Assembly: GCF_002102355.1 (NCBI RefSeq)
Contig: NZ_LQPT01000051.1
Coordinates: 52,694-116,693 of the forward strand
Reading direction: 5' to 3'
From: Mycobacterium sherrisii
GTDB taxonomy: Bacteria; Actinomycetota; Actinomycetes; Mycobacteriales; Mycobacteriaceae
Length of the DNA stretch: 64,000 nucleotides
Shown here: piece by piece, positions 19,640 through 28,518 of the stretch
How positions within the stretch are numbered: the stretch's first letter is position 1
Layout of the letters: the number at the start of each line of letters is the position of its first letter
The notes under the pieces: generated by a model
The model's input: only the letters and a program-made list of their open reading frames with translations
Database searches by the model: none
Told to the model about the DNA's origin: nothing
Translations under genes and position numbers: made by a program

Positions 19640-20923
19640 GTGAAGCGACTGGGAGCCGTGCTGGCGTCCATGGTGGGTCTGGCCTTCACCGCAAACGGGT
19701 ATCGGCCGTTGGGCAAAGGCGGATACGGCACGGCTTTTTCGTTCGCCTACGGTGTGGTCGCCTCGGAGTTACCGATGCAGTCGCTCGCCGTCCAATTCTC
19801 CACGCTGGCCGCGCTGTCGCGCCGGTTGCCCGCGCGGACCCTGAAATTCACCTGGCTGCTGTCGGCGCTGTCCTGGCTGGGCCTGCTGGGTCTGCGGCAT
19901 TTCGGGCGCCGGGCCAACGAGCCGCTGACGGCGGCGCTGGACGCCGGCTTGGGCGCCGAGCGGCGGCGCGAATCGGGTGATTTGTGGAAGCGCCCGGCGC
20001 CCGGCGGGGCGACGGCGAAAAAGCCCGGCGTGGCGCGCATGTTGCGCGTCTACCGCGACTACGCCCACGACGGCGACATCAGTTACGGGGAGTGCGGTTC
20101 GCGCAACCATCTCGACATCTGGCGCCGGCCCGACCTCGACCGCAACGGCCGGGCGCCGGTGCTGCTCCAGGTCCCCGGCGGCGCCTGGATGGTGGGAAAC
20201 AAACGCGGACAAGCACATCCGCTAATGAGCCACCTGGCCGAACTGGGCTGGATCTGTGTCGCGATCAACTACCGGCTCAGCCCCCGTTCCACCTGGCCGG
20301 ACCAGATCGTCGACGTCAAACGTGCGATCGCGTGGACGAAGGAGCACATCGCCGAGTACGGCGGTGACCCGGATTGGCTTGCGATCACCGGAGGTTCGGC
20401 CGGCGGGCACCTGACCGCGCTGGCCGCGCTGACCCCCAACGATCCGCGGTTCCAGCCGGGCTTCGAAGACGCCGATACCCGGGTGGACGTCGCGGTGCCG
20501 TTCTACGGCGTGTACGACTTCAACGCCACCGGCTCCGCGGTACACCCGTTGATGGCGGCCATGGTCGCCAAGAACGTGTTCAAGGTCAGCCGCACCGACA
20601 TCGCCGAACCGTTTCGTGCGGCGTCGCCGATCACCTACGTCCGCCCGGACGCCCCGCCGTTTTTCCTGCTGCACGGAACCAACGACACGCTGGTTCCGGT
20701 CGCGCAGGCCCGTAGTTTCGTCGCGCGGCTGCGCGAGGTCAGCCAACAGCCGGTCGTGTATGCCGAATTGCCCTGGGCGCAGCATGCATTCGACATCTTC
20801 GGGTCCGCCCGCGCGGCGCATGCCGCGGTCGCGGTCGAACAGTTCCTGGCCGAAATGTATGTGCGCCGCGGGCCGCTGCAACAGACGGCGACGACGGCCG
20901 CGGCGACCGGGACCGGCCGATGA
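19640..20923 (+). CDS. Membrane-anchored carboxylesterase/lipase (LipO/LipM-like)
   Basis: Alpha/beta-hydrolase of 427 aa in the hormone-sensitive-lipase group. The first 100 residues contain two or three hydrophobic segments likely to anchor it in the membrane. The catalytic half contains VPGGAW (oxyanion-hole variant of HGGG), the nucleophile elbow GGSAGG, the acid in HGTNDTLVP and the His in WAQHAFD. GTG 19640 is chosen because GGGGAGGA lies six bases upstream. The gene is convergent with the Sap-like gene, 12 bases away. Its substrate is unknown; a short-chain ester or lipid is typical for the family. Confidence 0.85.
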   Translation: MKRLGAVLASMVGLAFTANGYRPLGKGGYGTAFSFAYGVVASELPMQSLAVQFSTLAALSRRLPARTLKFTWLLSALSWLGLLGLRHFGRRANEPLTAALDAGLGAERRRESGDLWKRPAPGGATAKKPGVARMLRVYRDYAHDGDISYGECGSRNHLDIWRRPDLDRNGRAPVLLQVPGGAWMVGNKRGQAHPLMSHLAELGWICVAINYRLSPRSTWPDQIVDVKRAIAWTKEHIAEYGGDPDWLAITGGSAGGHLTALAALTPNDPRFQPGFEDADTRVDVAVPFYGVYDFNATGSAVHPLMAAMVAKNVFKVSRTDIAEPFRAASPITYVRPDAPPFFLLHGTNDTLVPVAQARSFVARLREVSQQPVVYAELPWAQHAFDIFGSARAAHAAVAVEQFLAEMYVRRGPLQQTATTAAATGTGR

Positions 20924-20935
20924 CGCGGCAACGCG

Positions 20936-21634
20936 TCACAGGCCGCGCGTTCCGATAACGACCAGCAGACACCCGGCCGCGGCCAGCGCTGCGGCCACCT
21001 CGACGCGCCGGCGCGACCGGATCCAGACCTGCAGTGTGACCATGCCGGCGCGGGTTCTGCGGGGCGCCAGCAGATAGGCCAGTAGCGGGAGTTCCACCAG
21101 CGCGAACGCCACCACATGGAACATCAGTAACGCGCCGAGCCGCGTCATGGCCGCAGTCCCCGACGCGACGATCGCGGCCAGCGCGGCCAGGTAATCGACG
21201 GACGGCAGCGCGATCCCGAGACCGGCCGCGCCCGCCACCCACAGCGACCGCCCGTGCAGCAGCCGCCGGGAAAAGCGGCCCAAACCGTGGTGCTCGCGCG
21301 GGTCGGGGCAATCCGCCGCCCGGCGCGCCTCGGCCCCGCCGCCGAGTCGGGACCGCCACCAGACCTGCGCGCTCAGCAGGATCGCGACCAGTAGCGCCAT
21401 CGCACCGATGAGGATCTGCAGCCTGGGCACGGTGAGCTGCGACGAATCGAGCAGCCGACGCTGCAGGCCGAACACCACGGCCAGTCCCACGGTCATACCC
21501 ATCGCGAATCCGCCGCACAGGAATGCCGACAGCTGCAGCACCGGCCTGGGACGGTGGAGCATCAACACCGTCATGCCGATCCGGAACGGCTCGACGCTCA
21601 TGGCAACGGCCATGAGCAGCAGGGTGATCCACAT
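20936..21634 (-). CDS. Sap/Gap-family membrane protein (sulfolipid/GPL-addressing type)
   Basis: Integral membrane protein of 232 aa with about six helices. It resembles the Sap (sulfolipid-1-addressing) and Gap (glycopeptidolipid-addressing) proteins, which are needed for transport of glycolipids to the mycobacterial surface; MSVEPFRIGMTVLML near the N-terminus is characteristic. A charged cytoplasmic loop lies around residues 105-135. It lies 55 bases downstream of the YeiH-family gene in the same direction and so is probably the last gene of the Stf0-CysD-CysNC operon. That placement suggests export of a sulfated (glyco)lipid, which is an inference. Family assignment is from recognition, not from a search. 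Confidence 0.72.
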   Translation of the reverse strand: MWITLLLMAVAMSVEPFRIGMTVLMLHRPRPVLQLSAFLCGGFAMGMTVGLAVVFGLQRRLLDSSQLTVPRLQILIGAMALLVAILLSAQVWWRSRLGGGAEARRAADCPDPREHHGLGRFSRRLLHGRSLWVAGAAGLGIALPSVDYLAALAAIVASGTAAMTRLGALLMFHVVAFALVELPLLAYLLAPRRTRAGMVTLQVWIRSRRRVEVAAALAAAGCLLVVIGTRGL

Positions 21635-21689
21635 ACCGGGCGTCCACGTTACCGGCCGGCCTGCCGGCGGCCGCCCCCGCCCTAGGTGG

Positions 21690-22808
21690 CTAGGAGGTTA
21701 CGCCCCAATGGAATACGCGCGATGTCAGCAACACGATGCCCAGGGAGACCGTCGCGACCACGGCCAGGCCGATGACGGCAACGACGAGCGGACGCCATCC
21801 GGTGCGCGCGATTTGGCGGAAGTCGGTGTTGAGGCCGACGCCAGCGAAGGTGAGCAGGAACGCCCATTTGGACACGTTCGCCAGATTGGCGGTTTGGCCC
21901 TTGGTCAGCCAGCCCGCCGTCGCGATGGCCGACACCGCAAGAAAGCCCAGCACGAACTTGGGAAACTTTTGCCAGATGAAGGCGGCCTTGGCGGTTGCGC
22001 CGGCGGCGATCTCGTCAGCCTGCCCGCGCGCGGCCCAGTACAGCGCGAAGCCGAGCACGACGAACCCGATCAGCGCGTTGCGGGTCGACTTCACCAGGAC
22101 CGCAATCTTGCCGGCCTGATCGGAATACAGGTAACCGGTGGCGGTCGTCTCGGCGGTGTTGTCCACCGACAGGCCCGCCCACAGACCGAATTCGTGATCG
22201 GTGAGCCCGATGACGTGTCCCAACGGCGGCAACACGAACAACGACACGGCGCCCAGCGCCAGGATGGCCGCGATCGCGTAACTGACGTCGGAGTTGCGCG
22301 CCCGGATCGCGCCCTTGGCGGCCACGATCGCCGACACCCCGCAGATCGAGGTGCCGATGGCCAGCAGCGAACCCAGTTTCCCGGACAGCCCAAATGCCCG
22401 CGCCACGACGATGATCACGGTCCCCGCGATGGTCATATCCACCAGGATCTGAACCAGGCTGATGGCGCCGAGTTTGGCGATGTCGCCCAGCACGAACCGC
22501 GCGCCCAGGACCACGATGCCGACCTTGAGCCAGAACTCGTAGGTCTGCACACCCGGACGGAAAATTCGGTGCAGTCCGACGGTGTTGGTGATGAGCAGCC
22601 CAATCACGATGGCCCACAACACGTATTCGATGTCGGGCAGCCGCCAGTGTTCATGCTTGGCCAGCGCGTTCCACCAGATCTGGGCGTATTTGCCGAGCAG
22701 CCCGACGGCGATCAGCAGCACGATGCCGGGCAGGTAATCCAGCGGCCGCCGGCTGGAGAATGCCGGTTCGTCCAGCGACTCGTCGGGTTCGGCTTCGGTG
22801 GTGCTCAC
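21690..22808 (-). CDS. YeiH-family (UPF0324) putative sulfate/sulfite exporter
   Basis: Polytopic membrane protein of 372 aa with about ten helices. [31 protein letters not shown] and [11 protein letters not shown] are hallmark segments of the PF03601/YeiH family, proposed to export sulfate or sulfite. The GTG at 22808 ([11 protein letters not shown]) starts four bases after the stop of a 38-codon ORF and lacks its own strong Shine-Dalgarno, so translation is probably coupled. It lies downstream of cysD and cysNC, consistent with disposal of excess oxyanion when sulfate activation runs. The direction and substrate of transport are family-level inference. Confidence 0.86.
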   Translation of the reverse strand: MSTTEAEPDESLDEPAFSSRRPLDYLPGIVLLIAVGLLGKYAQIWWNALAKHEHWRLPDIEYVLWAIVIGLLITNTVGLHRIFRPGVQTYEFWLKVGIVVLGARFVLGDIAKLGAISLVQILVDMTIAGTVIIVVARAFGLSGKLGSLLAIGTSICGVSAIVAAKGAIRARNSDVSYAIAAILALGAVSLFVLPPLGHVIGLTDHEFGLWAGLSVDNTAETTATGYLYSDQAGKIAVLVKSTRNALIGFVVLGFALYWAARGQADEIAAGATAKAAFIWQKFPKFVLGFLAVSAIATAGWLTKGQTANLANVSKWAFLLTFAGVGLNTDFRQIARTGWRPLVVAVIGLAVVATVSLGIVLLTSRVFHWGVTS

Positions 22809-22812
22809 GCCG

Positions 22813-22929
22813 TCACCACGGAATCTTCGGCAGCGCGTCGGCCACCGCCAGCGCCGTGATCGCCCCGGCAACCAACGTCGCCCACCAGTCCACCGATACC
22901 GAGCCGACTCGCTCGCGCCAATCACTCAC
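22813..22929 (-). CDS. Single-helix 38-residue membrane peptide upstream of the YeiH gene
   Basis: Small ORF starting at GTG 22929. The product opens [20 protein letters not shown], continues with an Ala/Val/Leu-rich helix ([13 protein letters not shown]) and ends PKIPW. It reads as one transmembrane helix with a short charged N-terminus and aromatic belt residues (WW and a terminal W). It lies 55 bases after cysNC and its TGA is four bases before the YeiH-family GTG, so it is in the operon and probably coupled. It may be a small subunit or stabiliser of the exporter. I recognise no family; spacing and composition are the evidence. Confidence 0.6.
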   Translation of the reverse strand: MSDWRERVGSVSVDWWATLVAGAITALAVADALPKIPW

Positions 22930-22984
22930 GCACGCATGGTTGCCCGCACGGGGCCGGCCGCCAAGTGATTGGATCGTGATGAGT

Positions 22985-24901
22985 CTAGCTGGGCCGCGGG
23001 CTGCGTTGATTGAGCAGCTCGATGACCTGCGCGACGAGGTCGTCGATGTCGGCCTCGGTGGTGTCGATCACCAGGTCGGCGTTGTCGGGAGGCTCGTAGG
23101 GCGCGTCGACGCCGGTGAGTCCCTTGAGCTCGCCGCTGCGGGCCCGGGCGTAGAGGCCCTTCGGGTCGCGCCGTTCGCACTCTGCCAACGACGTCGCCAC
23201 ATGCACCTCGATGAAGGGCAGCTTGGCGGCGTCGTTGAGTTCGCGGGCGATCTCGCGGTCCGACTTCAGCGGCGAGACCAGCGACGCCAACGCGACCACG
23301 CCGGCATCGGCCAGCAGACGAGTCAAATGGCCGACGCGCCTGATGTTTTCGGTGCGGTCACCGGGGGAGAAGCCCAAATCGTCGGACAGGCCGTGGCGCA
23401 AGTTGTCGCCGTCGAGCAGGTAGGCCACCCGGCCGGACTCGACGAGTGCGCGCTCGACGGCGACCGCGACCGTCGACTTGCCCGATGCGGGCAGACCGGT
23501 GAACCAGATCGTGGCGCCCGGCTGCCCGGTGGCCTGCCAGCGGTGCGCCCGGTCCAGTGCCGACGGATGCCAGCGAATGTCGGTGCGGGCGTGGCTGCCC
23601 GGCTTGACCTCGCGGGCCTCGATGATGGTTCCGGCGCCGACGGTGTCGTTGGTCGTCTCGTCGATCAAAATGAAGGCGCCGCTGTCGCGATTGTCGGTGT
23701 AGCTGTCGGCGATGACGACGCTGCTGGTGCGCAGGGTGAGGGTGCCGATGTCGTTGAGCGCCAGTTCAACCGGCTGATCCAATTCTTCGAGCGTTTCGGG
23801 GTCCAGCCGGGTGTGCAGCTCCTGCACGGTGGCCCGCACGGTATTGGTGGTTTGTTTGAGCGCCAGTCGATCGCCGGCCCGCAGTGGGGCGTCGACGAAC
23901 CAGCACGCCGTCGCGTCGAGTTCGCGGGCCAGCACCGGCAGGACGGCGTCGTCGGTTCCGCTGACCAGCACGTCGCCCCGGCCGACGTCGATGTCGTCGG
24001 CCAGTTCGATCGAAACCGACAGTGGCGCAACAGCGGTGGTGCGTTCGTCGTCGAGGGTGTCCAGCGCCGTCACCGTCGAGCGGGTGCCCGAGGGCAGCGA
24101 GATCACCGGATCCCCGACGGACAGCGTGCCCGCGGCCAGCCGCCCGGTGTAGCGGCGGCGTGCGTCGGCGGTGGGCCGAGACACCCATTGCACCGGCAGT
24201 CGCAGCCGCGCCGGCTCGGCCTGCGGGGCGGCCAGCTCGACACCTTCGAGGTAGTCCAGCAGCGTGGGTCCGTCGTACCACGGCGTGCGCTCGGAGCGAT
24301 GCACGACGTTGTCGCCCAGCTTGGCCGCCAGCGGAATCACCGTGATGTCGACCTCGCCCAGCCGGGCCGCCAACGTCTGCAGCTGCTGTTGCACCTCGGC
24401 GAATTTCGTCTCGTCGAAGTCGATCAGATCGATCTTGTTGACCGCCGCGACAAAGTGCTTGATACCCAACAGCTTTGCGATGCGGGCGTGGCGGCGGGTC
24501 TGCCGCAACACCCCGGCGCGGGCGTCCACCAGCAGGATGGCCACGTGCGCGTTGGAGGCGCCGGTGAACATGTTGCGGGTGTAGCGCTCGTGGCCGGGGG
24601 TGTCGGCCAGGATGTAGCTTCGGGTTTGCGTGGAGAAGAACCGGTACGCGACGTCGATGGTGATGCCCTGCTCACGTTCGGCGCGCAGCCCGTCGGACAA
24701 CGCGGCCAGGTCGGCGACGCCCTCTTCGTCGGTGACCGCCTCCAGGTGGTCCAACGGCAGGCTGTCGGTGTCGTGCAGCAACCTCCCGATCAGGGTGCTC
24801 TTCCCGTCGTCGACGGAGCCGGCGGTGGCGATGCGCAACAGCTGGCGGGTCAAACCCTTGGGCGGCAACGTGTTTTGGTCGGCCTGCTCGGTGCTGGTCA
24901 T
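22985..24901 (-). CDS. cysNC: Bifunctional sulfate adenylyltransferase large subunit / APS kinase CysNC
   Basis: Fusion protein of 638 aa. The N-terminal CysN GTPase drives ATP sulfurylase (with CysD) to make APS; the C-terminal CysC domain phosphorylates APS to PAPS. GTPase motifs: TAGSVDDGKST near residue 27, DTPGHERY near 105, NKID near 160. The kinase P-loop GLPASGKST lies near residue 467. The ATG overlaps the cysD stop by one base (TGATG on the minus strand), so the pair is translationally coupled. Having APS kinase fused in an operon with a sulfotransferase means the operon delivers PAPS as sulfate donor, not only reduced sulfur. Confidence 0.97.
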   Translation of the reverse strand: MTSTEQADQNTLPPKGLTRQLLRIATAGSVDDGKSTLIGRLLHDTDSLPLDHLEAVTDEEGVADLAALSDGLRAEREQGITIDVAYRFFSTQTRSYILADTPGHERYTRNMFTGASNAHVAILLVDARAGVLRQTRRHARIAKLLGIKHFVAAVNKIDLIDFDETKFAEVQQQLQTLAARLGEVDITVIPLAAKLGDNVVHRSERTPWYDGPTLLDYLEGVELAAPQAEPARLRLPVQWVSRPTADARRRYTGRLAAGTLSVGDPVISLPSGTRSTVTALDTLDDERTTAVAPLSVSIELADDIDVGRGDVLVSGTDDAVLPVLARELDATACWFVDAPLRAGDRLALKQTTNTVRATVQELHTRLDPETLEELDQPVELALNDIGTLTLRTSSVVIADSYTDNRDSGAFILIDETTNDTVGAGTIIEAREVKPGSHARTDIRWHPSALDRAHRWQATGQPGATIWFTGLPASGKSTVAVAVERALVESGRVAYLLDGDNLRHGLSDDLGFSPGDRTENIRRVGHLTRLLADAGVVALASLVSPLKSDREIARELNDAAKLPFIEVHVATSLAECERRDPKGLYARARSGELKGLTGVDAPYEPPDNADLVIDTTEADIDDLVAQVIELLNQRSPRPS

Positions 24902-25815
24902 CAGAAGTACCCCTCTCGCTTGCGGTCCTCCATCGCCGCTGCCGAGGTCCGGTCGTCCGCTCGGGTTTCGCCGCGCTCGGACACCGTGGCCGCCGAGATC
25001 TCGCGGATCACGCCCGCGATGTCGGTGGCGCGGGACCGCACCGCCCCGGTGATGGTGAGGTCGCCGACGGTGCGGTAGCGCACCCACTGCGTCGCCGACG
25101 TTTCACCGTCCTGCGGGCCGGCGTACTGCGAGACGGCCAGCAGGATGCCGTCGCGCTCGAACACCTCGCGCTCGTGTGCGTAGTAAATCGACGGTATTTC
25201 AAGGTCTTCCAGCTCGATGTAACGCCACACGTCCAGCTCGGTCCAGTTGCTCAGCGGGAACACCCGGACCTGTTCGCCCTTCTTGATGCGGCCGTTGTAC
25301 AGCGACCAAGGCTCGGGGCGCTGTGCGCGGGGATCCCACTGGCCGAACTCGTCGCGGAAGCTCAGGATGCGTTCCTTGGCGCGGGCCCGTTCCTCGTCGC
25401 GGCGCGCACCGCCGAACGCGGCGTCGAAGCCGCCGGCCTCGAGCGCGTCGAGCAGGGTGCGGGTCTGGGCCCGGTTGCGTGAGGCATTGGGGCCGGGGTC
25501 GGGAACCCGGCCGTTGTCGATCGACTCCTGTACCGACGCGACGATCAACTTGTGCCCCGCACCGGTGACTCGGCGGTCGCGGAACTCGATGACCTCGTCG
25601 AAGTTGTGGCCGGTGTCCACGTGCATCACCGGGAACGGCAGGGGCAGCGGGCGAAATGCCTTCTCGGCCAAGCGAAGCAGCACGATCGAGTCCTTGCCCG
25701 CGGAAAACAGCAGGACGGGTCGTTCCAGCTCGGCAACGACCTCGCGGATGATGTGCACCGCTTCGGCTTCCAGCAGCCGCAATTCGTCGACGCGGCGCGC
25801 CTCAGTCGGGGTCAT
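24901..25815 (-). CDS. cysD: Sulfate adenylyltransferase small subunit CysD
   Basis: ATP sulfurylase catalytic subunit, 304 aa, forming APS from sulfate and ATP together with the CysN GTPase. The PP-loop SAGKDSIVLLRLA is near residue 38, followed by HVDTGHNFDEVIEFRD and the C-terminal RYRTVGDLTITGAV, all typical of CysD. The gene starts 48 bases after the stf0 stop and overlaps cysNC by one base. In H37Rv cysDN lie elsewhere (Rv1285-1286), so this location next to stf0 is a different arrangement from the tuberculosis complex. Confidence 0.97.
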   Translation of the reverse strand: MTPTEARRVDELRLLEAEAVHIIREVVAELERPVLLFSAGKDSIVLLRLAEKAFRPLPLPFPVMHVDTGHNFDEVIEFRDRRVTGAGHKLIVASVQESIDNGRVPDPGPNASRNRAQTRTLLDALEAGGFDAAFGGARRDEERARAKERILSFRDEFGQWDPRAQRPEPWSLYNGRIKKGEQVRVFPLSNWTELDVWRYIELEDLEIPSIYYAHEREVFERDGILLAVSQYAGPQDGETSATQWVRYRTVGDLTITGAVRSRATDIAGVIREISAATVSERGETRADDRTSAAAMEDRKREGYF

Positions 25816-25863
25816 TGCCGCCGTTCCTCCTCATCGCTGCGCTCTGCATCGTCACCGGCGGGG

Positions 25864-26667
25864 TCATGTCGGTAATCCCTGTTTCTCGGCGTCCGCCCGG
25901 TACCGGTCCACCCATTCGTCGGAGCGCTTGTCGGCTTGACGCTCCAACATCGGCTGCGGTGCGAGCCGTGGATCGAGTCCCAGCGTCTCCAGGATGGTGC
26001 CGACCACCTCGGTCAGGTTGCGCCACAGCACCGGATACGGGACTTCCATCGGCTTGACGTCTTCCTCGGCGAACCAGGTCTGCCAGCCCTTCTCCTGCTC
26101 GCGCAGCATCGTGACCACGTGCGCAATGGCGCCGGCGTGGTAGGTGGCGCGCGCGTCGCGGGCCGGGTCGGGCCTGCCCCGCCAGACCCGGGTCTGCACC
26201 GCACGCCAGAACGACACCGCCTGCGAGACGACATCGGGCCGGTGGATGTGGACGAACAACGGCTCCTCGCCGACGACGTCGCGGATGGCGGCCAGCAGTC
26301 CCGCGCCCGAACGGTTCGGCAGTTCGCTGGCGCGATGCAACAGCAGCGGCGTCTGATTCCACATCAATTTGCCGCCCCAGACGCCGTTCGGCGTCCGGCC
26401 GACGGTGCGGATGTAGTCGCGCCAGATTTCGGCGGGCGCCAGGTCGGGCTTTCCCGCGTCCAGGGGGTCGAGCAGCCGCAGGATCGACTCGTCCTCGACC
26501 CCGGCGAACCACTCCCGGGGCTGCGGGGCCTGGCTGGTGCTGGGCAGGTATTGGAAGAACTCCTGCGGCTCGCCGGCGACGCCGGTTGCCCGCAGCGATT
26601 CGACGAGCAGCGTGCTGCCGCTGCGCTGGGACGCCAGCACCAGATACGACGAGGGATGGTGTGTCAC
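25864..26667 (-). CDS. stf0: Stf0-family PAPS-dependent sulfotransferase (trehalose 2-sulfotransferase type)
   Basis: Cytosolic sulfotransferase of 267 aa that in mycobacteria transfers sulfate from PAPS to the 2-position of trehalose, the first step of sulfolipid-type glycolipids. The 5'-phosphosulfate-binding loop SQRSGSTLL lies at residues 14-22, the Glu of [10 protein letters not shown] near 35 corresponds to the family's catalytic-base region, and [15 protein letters not shown] near 140 is the 3'-phosphate-binding region. GTG 26667 is the start. It is the first gene of a five- or six-gene minus-strand operon with cysD and cysNC. The acceptor could be another sugar; trehalose is the family precedent. 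Confidence 0.9.
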   Translation of the reverse strand: MTHHPSSYLVLASQRSGSTLLVESLRATGVAGEPQEFFQYLPSTSQAPQPREWFAGVEDESILRLLDPLDAGKPDLAPAEIWRDYIRTVGRTPNGVWGGKLMWNQTPLLLHRASELPNRSGAGLLAAIRDVVGEEPLFVHIHRPDVVSQAVSFWRAVQTRVWRGRPDPARDARATYHAGAIAHVVTMLREQEKGWQTWFAEEDVKPMEVPYPVLWRNLTEVVGTILETLGLDPRLAPQPMLERQADKRSDEWVDRYRADAEKQGLPT

Positions 26668-26728
26668 TACCGCAGACTAACCGGCCGGAAATGTGCTGCA
26701 ACACGAGCAATTACGTTCACGTTGATTC

Positions 26729-26739
26729 CAAAGGAGGTT
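26729..26739 (-). promoter_or_regulatory. Anti-Shine-Dalgarno-like element in the stf0 leader
   Basis: The minus-strand leader RNA contains ACCTCCTTTGG, identical over nine bases to the 3' end of 16S rRNA. CTCCT can pair with AGGAG before the upstream leader ORF or with downstream SD-like sequence. It lies between the leader-ORF stop and stf0, so translation of the leader could govern its pairing. This is inferred from sequence only. Confidence 0.4.
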
Positions 26740-26747
26740 TGCTGCGC

Positions 26748-26798
26748 TCAGCGACCCGGCGCCGCCGCGCGGACACCGATGCCAATCCTGCAAAACAT
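26748..26798 (-). CDS. Cysteine-containing 16-residue leader peptide upstream of stf0-cysD-cysNC
   Basis: ATG 26798 is preceded by GAGGAG with six bases of spacing. The product is MFCRIGIGVRAAAPGR: 16 residues, one Cys at position 3 and three Arg. Short upstream ORFs with Cys and Arg residues are known as putative leader peptides before actinobacterial sulfur-metabolism operons, and cysteine-responsive uORF attenuation has been described in mycobacteria. It lies 80 bases upstream of the stf0 start. A role as a cysteine sensor is inference; the ORF and its ribosome binding site are directly visible. Confidence 0.6.
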   Translation of the reverse strand: MFCRIGIGVRAAAPGR

Positions 26799-26905
26799 AG
26801 GTCGCTCCTCATCCGGTATTTGCTCGCGCAGGTCGCCACCCTGCGTACCGCCGGGTGCCCCTTTGCCATTGCGGTCAAACCCCGGGATGCCGAGGGAACT
26901 GACGC

Positions 26906-28510
26906 CTAGACGTCGTCGGGCACCCGTAATCCCAGCGAGAACAGCAGCCGCACTTCGGGATCGGCCAGCGAAACGGACAGCAATTTCTCGATCCGGCGCA
27001 CCCGGTAGCGAACCGTGTTGGGATGCACGTGCAACCATGCGGCAGCCAGGCCCGCGTCGCCGAAGCTGTCCAGGTATGCCCGCAGTGTCTCGGCCAGCAC
27101 CGGATCCCGCGCCCGCAGCTCGCGTATCCGCGGATCGACCAACCGTTCGTCCGAGCCGATCAGGCCGACGATTTCGTCGAGCAGGACGGTGGTTCGCGCC
27201 TCGGCCAGCGAGGTCACCCGGCCGATCGAAACCGGATGGCGCGCAGCGCTGTCCAGCACACGATCGACCTCGGCGCGCGCGGCCGCGACACCCGTCAGGC
27301 CAGCGACCGGCGCGGCGATCACCGCCCGCAGCTCGACACCGAGCTCGGTGCGCAGCGCGCCGATCGTGCCGCGCACCCATGACGCGACCGATCGGGTCGT
27401 CGAGGTCTGCGGCAGCAACACATAGACGCGTGAGGCTTGCGCGGCCACCTGTGCATCCGGGCGAAAAGCGCTGGCGCTCAATGCCATCACATCGGCGAGT
27501 CGGGCATGCCCGGGCTCGGCACCGGTGGTGTCGAAGCCGATCAGCGTGGCGGTGCGGTCGGCGGGCAGACCCAGTTCGCGGGCGATCGCGACCACCTCGG
27601 CGGGATCGCCGTCGACCAACCCGAGGAGTTGTTGAATCCGCCGCGCATGTGTGGACGGCCGGGCCGCGAGCCGGGACATGATGCGGGCGGCCAGGACCGC
27701 TGCGCCGCGCAGGATCTCGTCGGCGTCGTCGGCCAACGGCTGCGATCCCTGCTGCACCCAGATGGTGCCGGCGAACTCCGGCGCTGGGCGCGCGCCGGCT
27801 GGCGGGCGGTGGACCCCGATCGCCAGGCGCGGGCGCAACCCGAGTTCCGGGCGCTCGTCGATGCGTACCACCTCGCCACCGGCCCGCAACGCGTCAAAGA
27901 TGCCCCATTGGTTGATCCACTTCAGATGCTCCGGCGGTCCGGCCCGGCCCAGGATGGACAGCCGGCGCAGCTCGTCGGCCTCGTCGTTGGAGGCCGAGTA
28001 GGCAAGCACGTGCGACTGCGCGTTCTCGATGCTGACCATGCCGTGAATGCGGTCGGCCAGCGACTGCGCCAGGCCGAACAAGTCGGTGCCGGAATCCTCC
28101 GTCGGGTCGGAGCGGTCGCCGTGGTGGTCCAGGACGTGATTGACCAACTGGTAGAGCCGCTCCCACCGGGCCTGCGGCTCCACCGCCACCACCGCCGTCC
28201 CGACAGCGGCCGCCCGGGCCACCAACGCCTCGGCCGGCTTCTTGACGAAGATGGCCACCGGTACCCGGTCCCGCGCCTGCTTGTCGATCCACCGCAGCGC
28301 CTCGCCGTCGCCGACGCCCAGCAAGAAAAAGACGTCGGCCGAGCCCGCCGCCGCGGCCAGGCCGAGCCGAACGTCGTCGGAATCGATCAACGCCGCGGAG
28401 CGCACCGGCAGGTCCAGGCCGCGCGGGGCGCGACCGTCGGGGACCAGGCTGACCAGCGTCGCATCCAACGCCAGCAACAATTGGCCCAGCCCGACCCCAG
28501 GCACCCGCAT
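26906..28510 (-). CDS. pruC: PucR-family transcriptional regulator of proline catabolism PruC (Rv1186c-like)
   Basis: Regulator of 534 aa. The N-terminal two thirds is a ligand-sensing region (VFFLLGVGDGEALRWIDKQ and a GGDEF-like/CdaR-type middle). The C-terminal 60 residues contain the PucR HTH: AYLDSFGDAGLAAAWLHVHPNTVRYRVRRIEKLL. The gene is divergent from pruAB, and in mycobacteria PruC activates pruAB in response to proline. ATG 28510 has TAGAAT eight bases upstream and no Shine-Dalgarno sequence, suggesting a leaderless mRNA. The frame stays open far upstream, but that extension is antisense to pruA and is discarded. Confidence 0.88.
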   Translation of the reverse strand: MRVPGVGLGQLLLALDATLVSLVPDGRAPRGLDLPVRSAALIDSDDVRLGLAAAAGSADVFFLLGVGDGEALRWIDKQARDRVPVAIFVKKPAEALVARAAAVGTAVVAVEPQARWERLYQLVNHVLDHHGDRSDPTEDSGTDLFGLAQSLADRIHGMVSIENAQSHVLAYSASNDEADELRRLSILGRAGPPEHLKWINQWGIFDALRAGGEVVRIDERPELGLRPRLAIGVHRPPAGARPAPEFAGTIWVQQGSQPLADDADEILRGAAVLAARIMSRLAARPSTHARRIQQLLGLVDGDPAEVVAIARELGLPADRTATLIGFDTTGAEPGHARLADVMALSASAFRPDAQVAAQASRVYVLLPQTSTTRSVASWVRGTIGALRTELGVELRAVIAAPVAGLTGVAAARAEVDRVLDSAARHPVSIGRVTSLAEARTTVLLDEIVGLIGSDERLVDPRIRELRARDPVLAETLRAYLDSFGDAGLAAAWLHVHPNTVRYRVRRIEKLLSVSLADPEVRLLFSLGLRVPDDV

Positions 28511-28518
28511 GTTGTCCG

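Noticed and set aside
22760-25078. 772-codon plus-strand open frame opposite cysNC
   Set aside because: Antisense shadow; the minus-strand frame has all GTPase and APS-kinase motifs.
26668-26905. SAM-IV or other known sulfur riboswitch in the stf0 leader
   Set aside because: I could not fold the region into a known riboswitch pattern by eye. The leader-peptide arrangement explains the conserved-looking elements.
26729-26909. AAAGGAGG on the plus strand as a ribosome binding site for a plus-strand gene ending at 26909
   Set aside because: The nearest in-frame TTG is only two bases away and the translation has no family features. The sequence is better explained as the complement of the ACCTCCTTT element in the stf0 leader.
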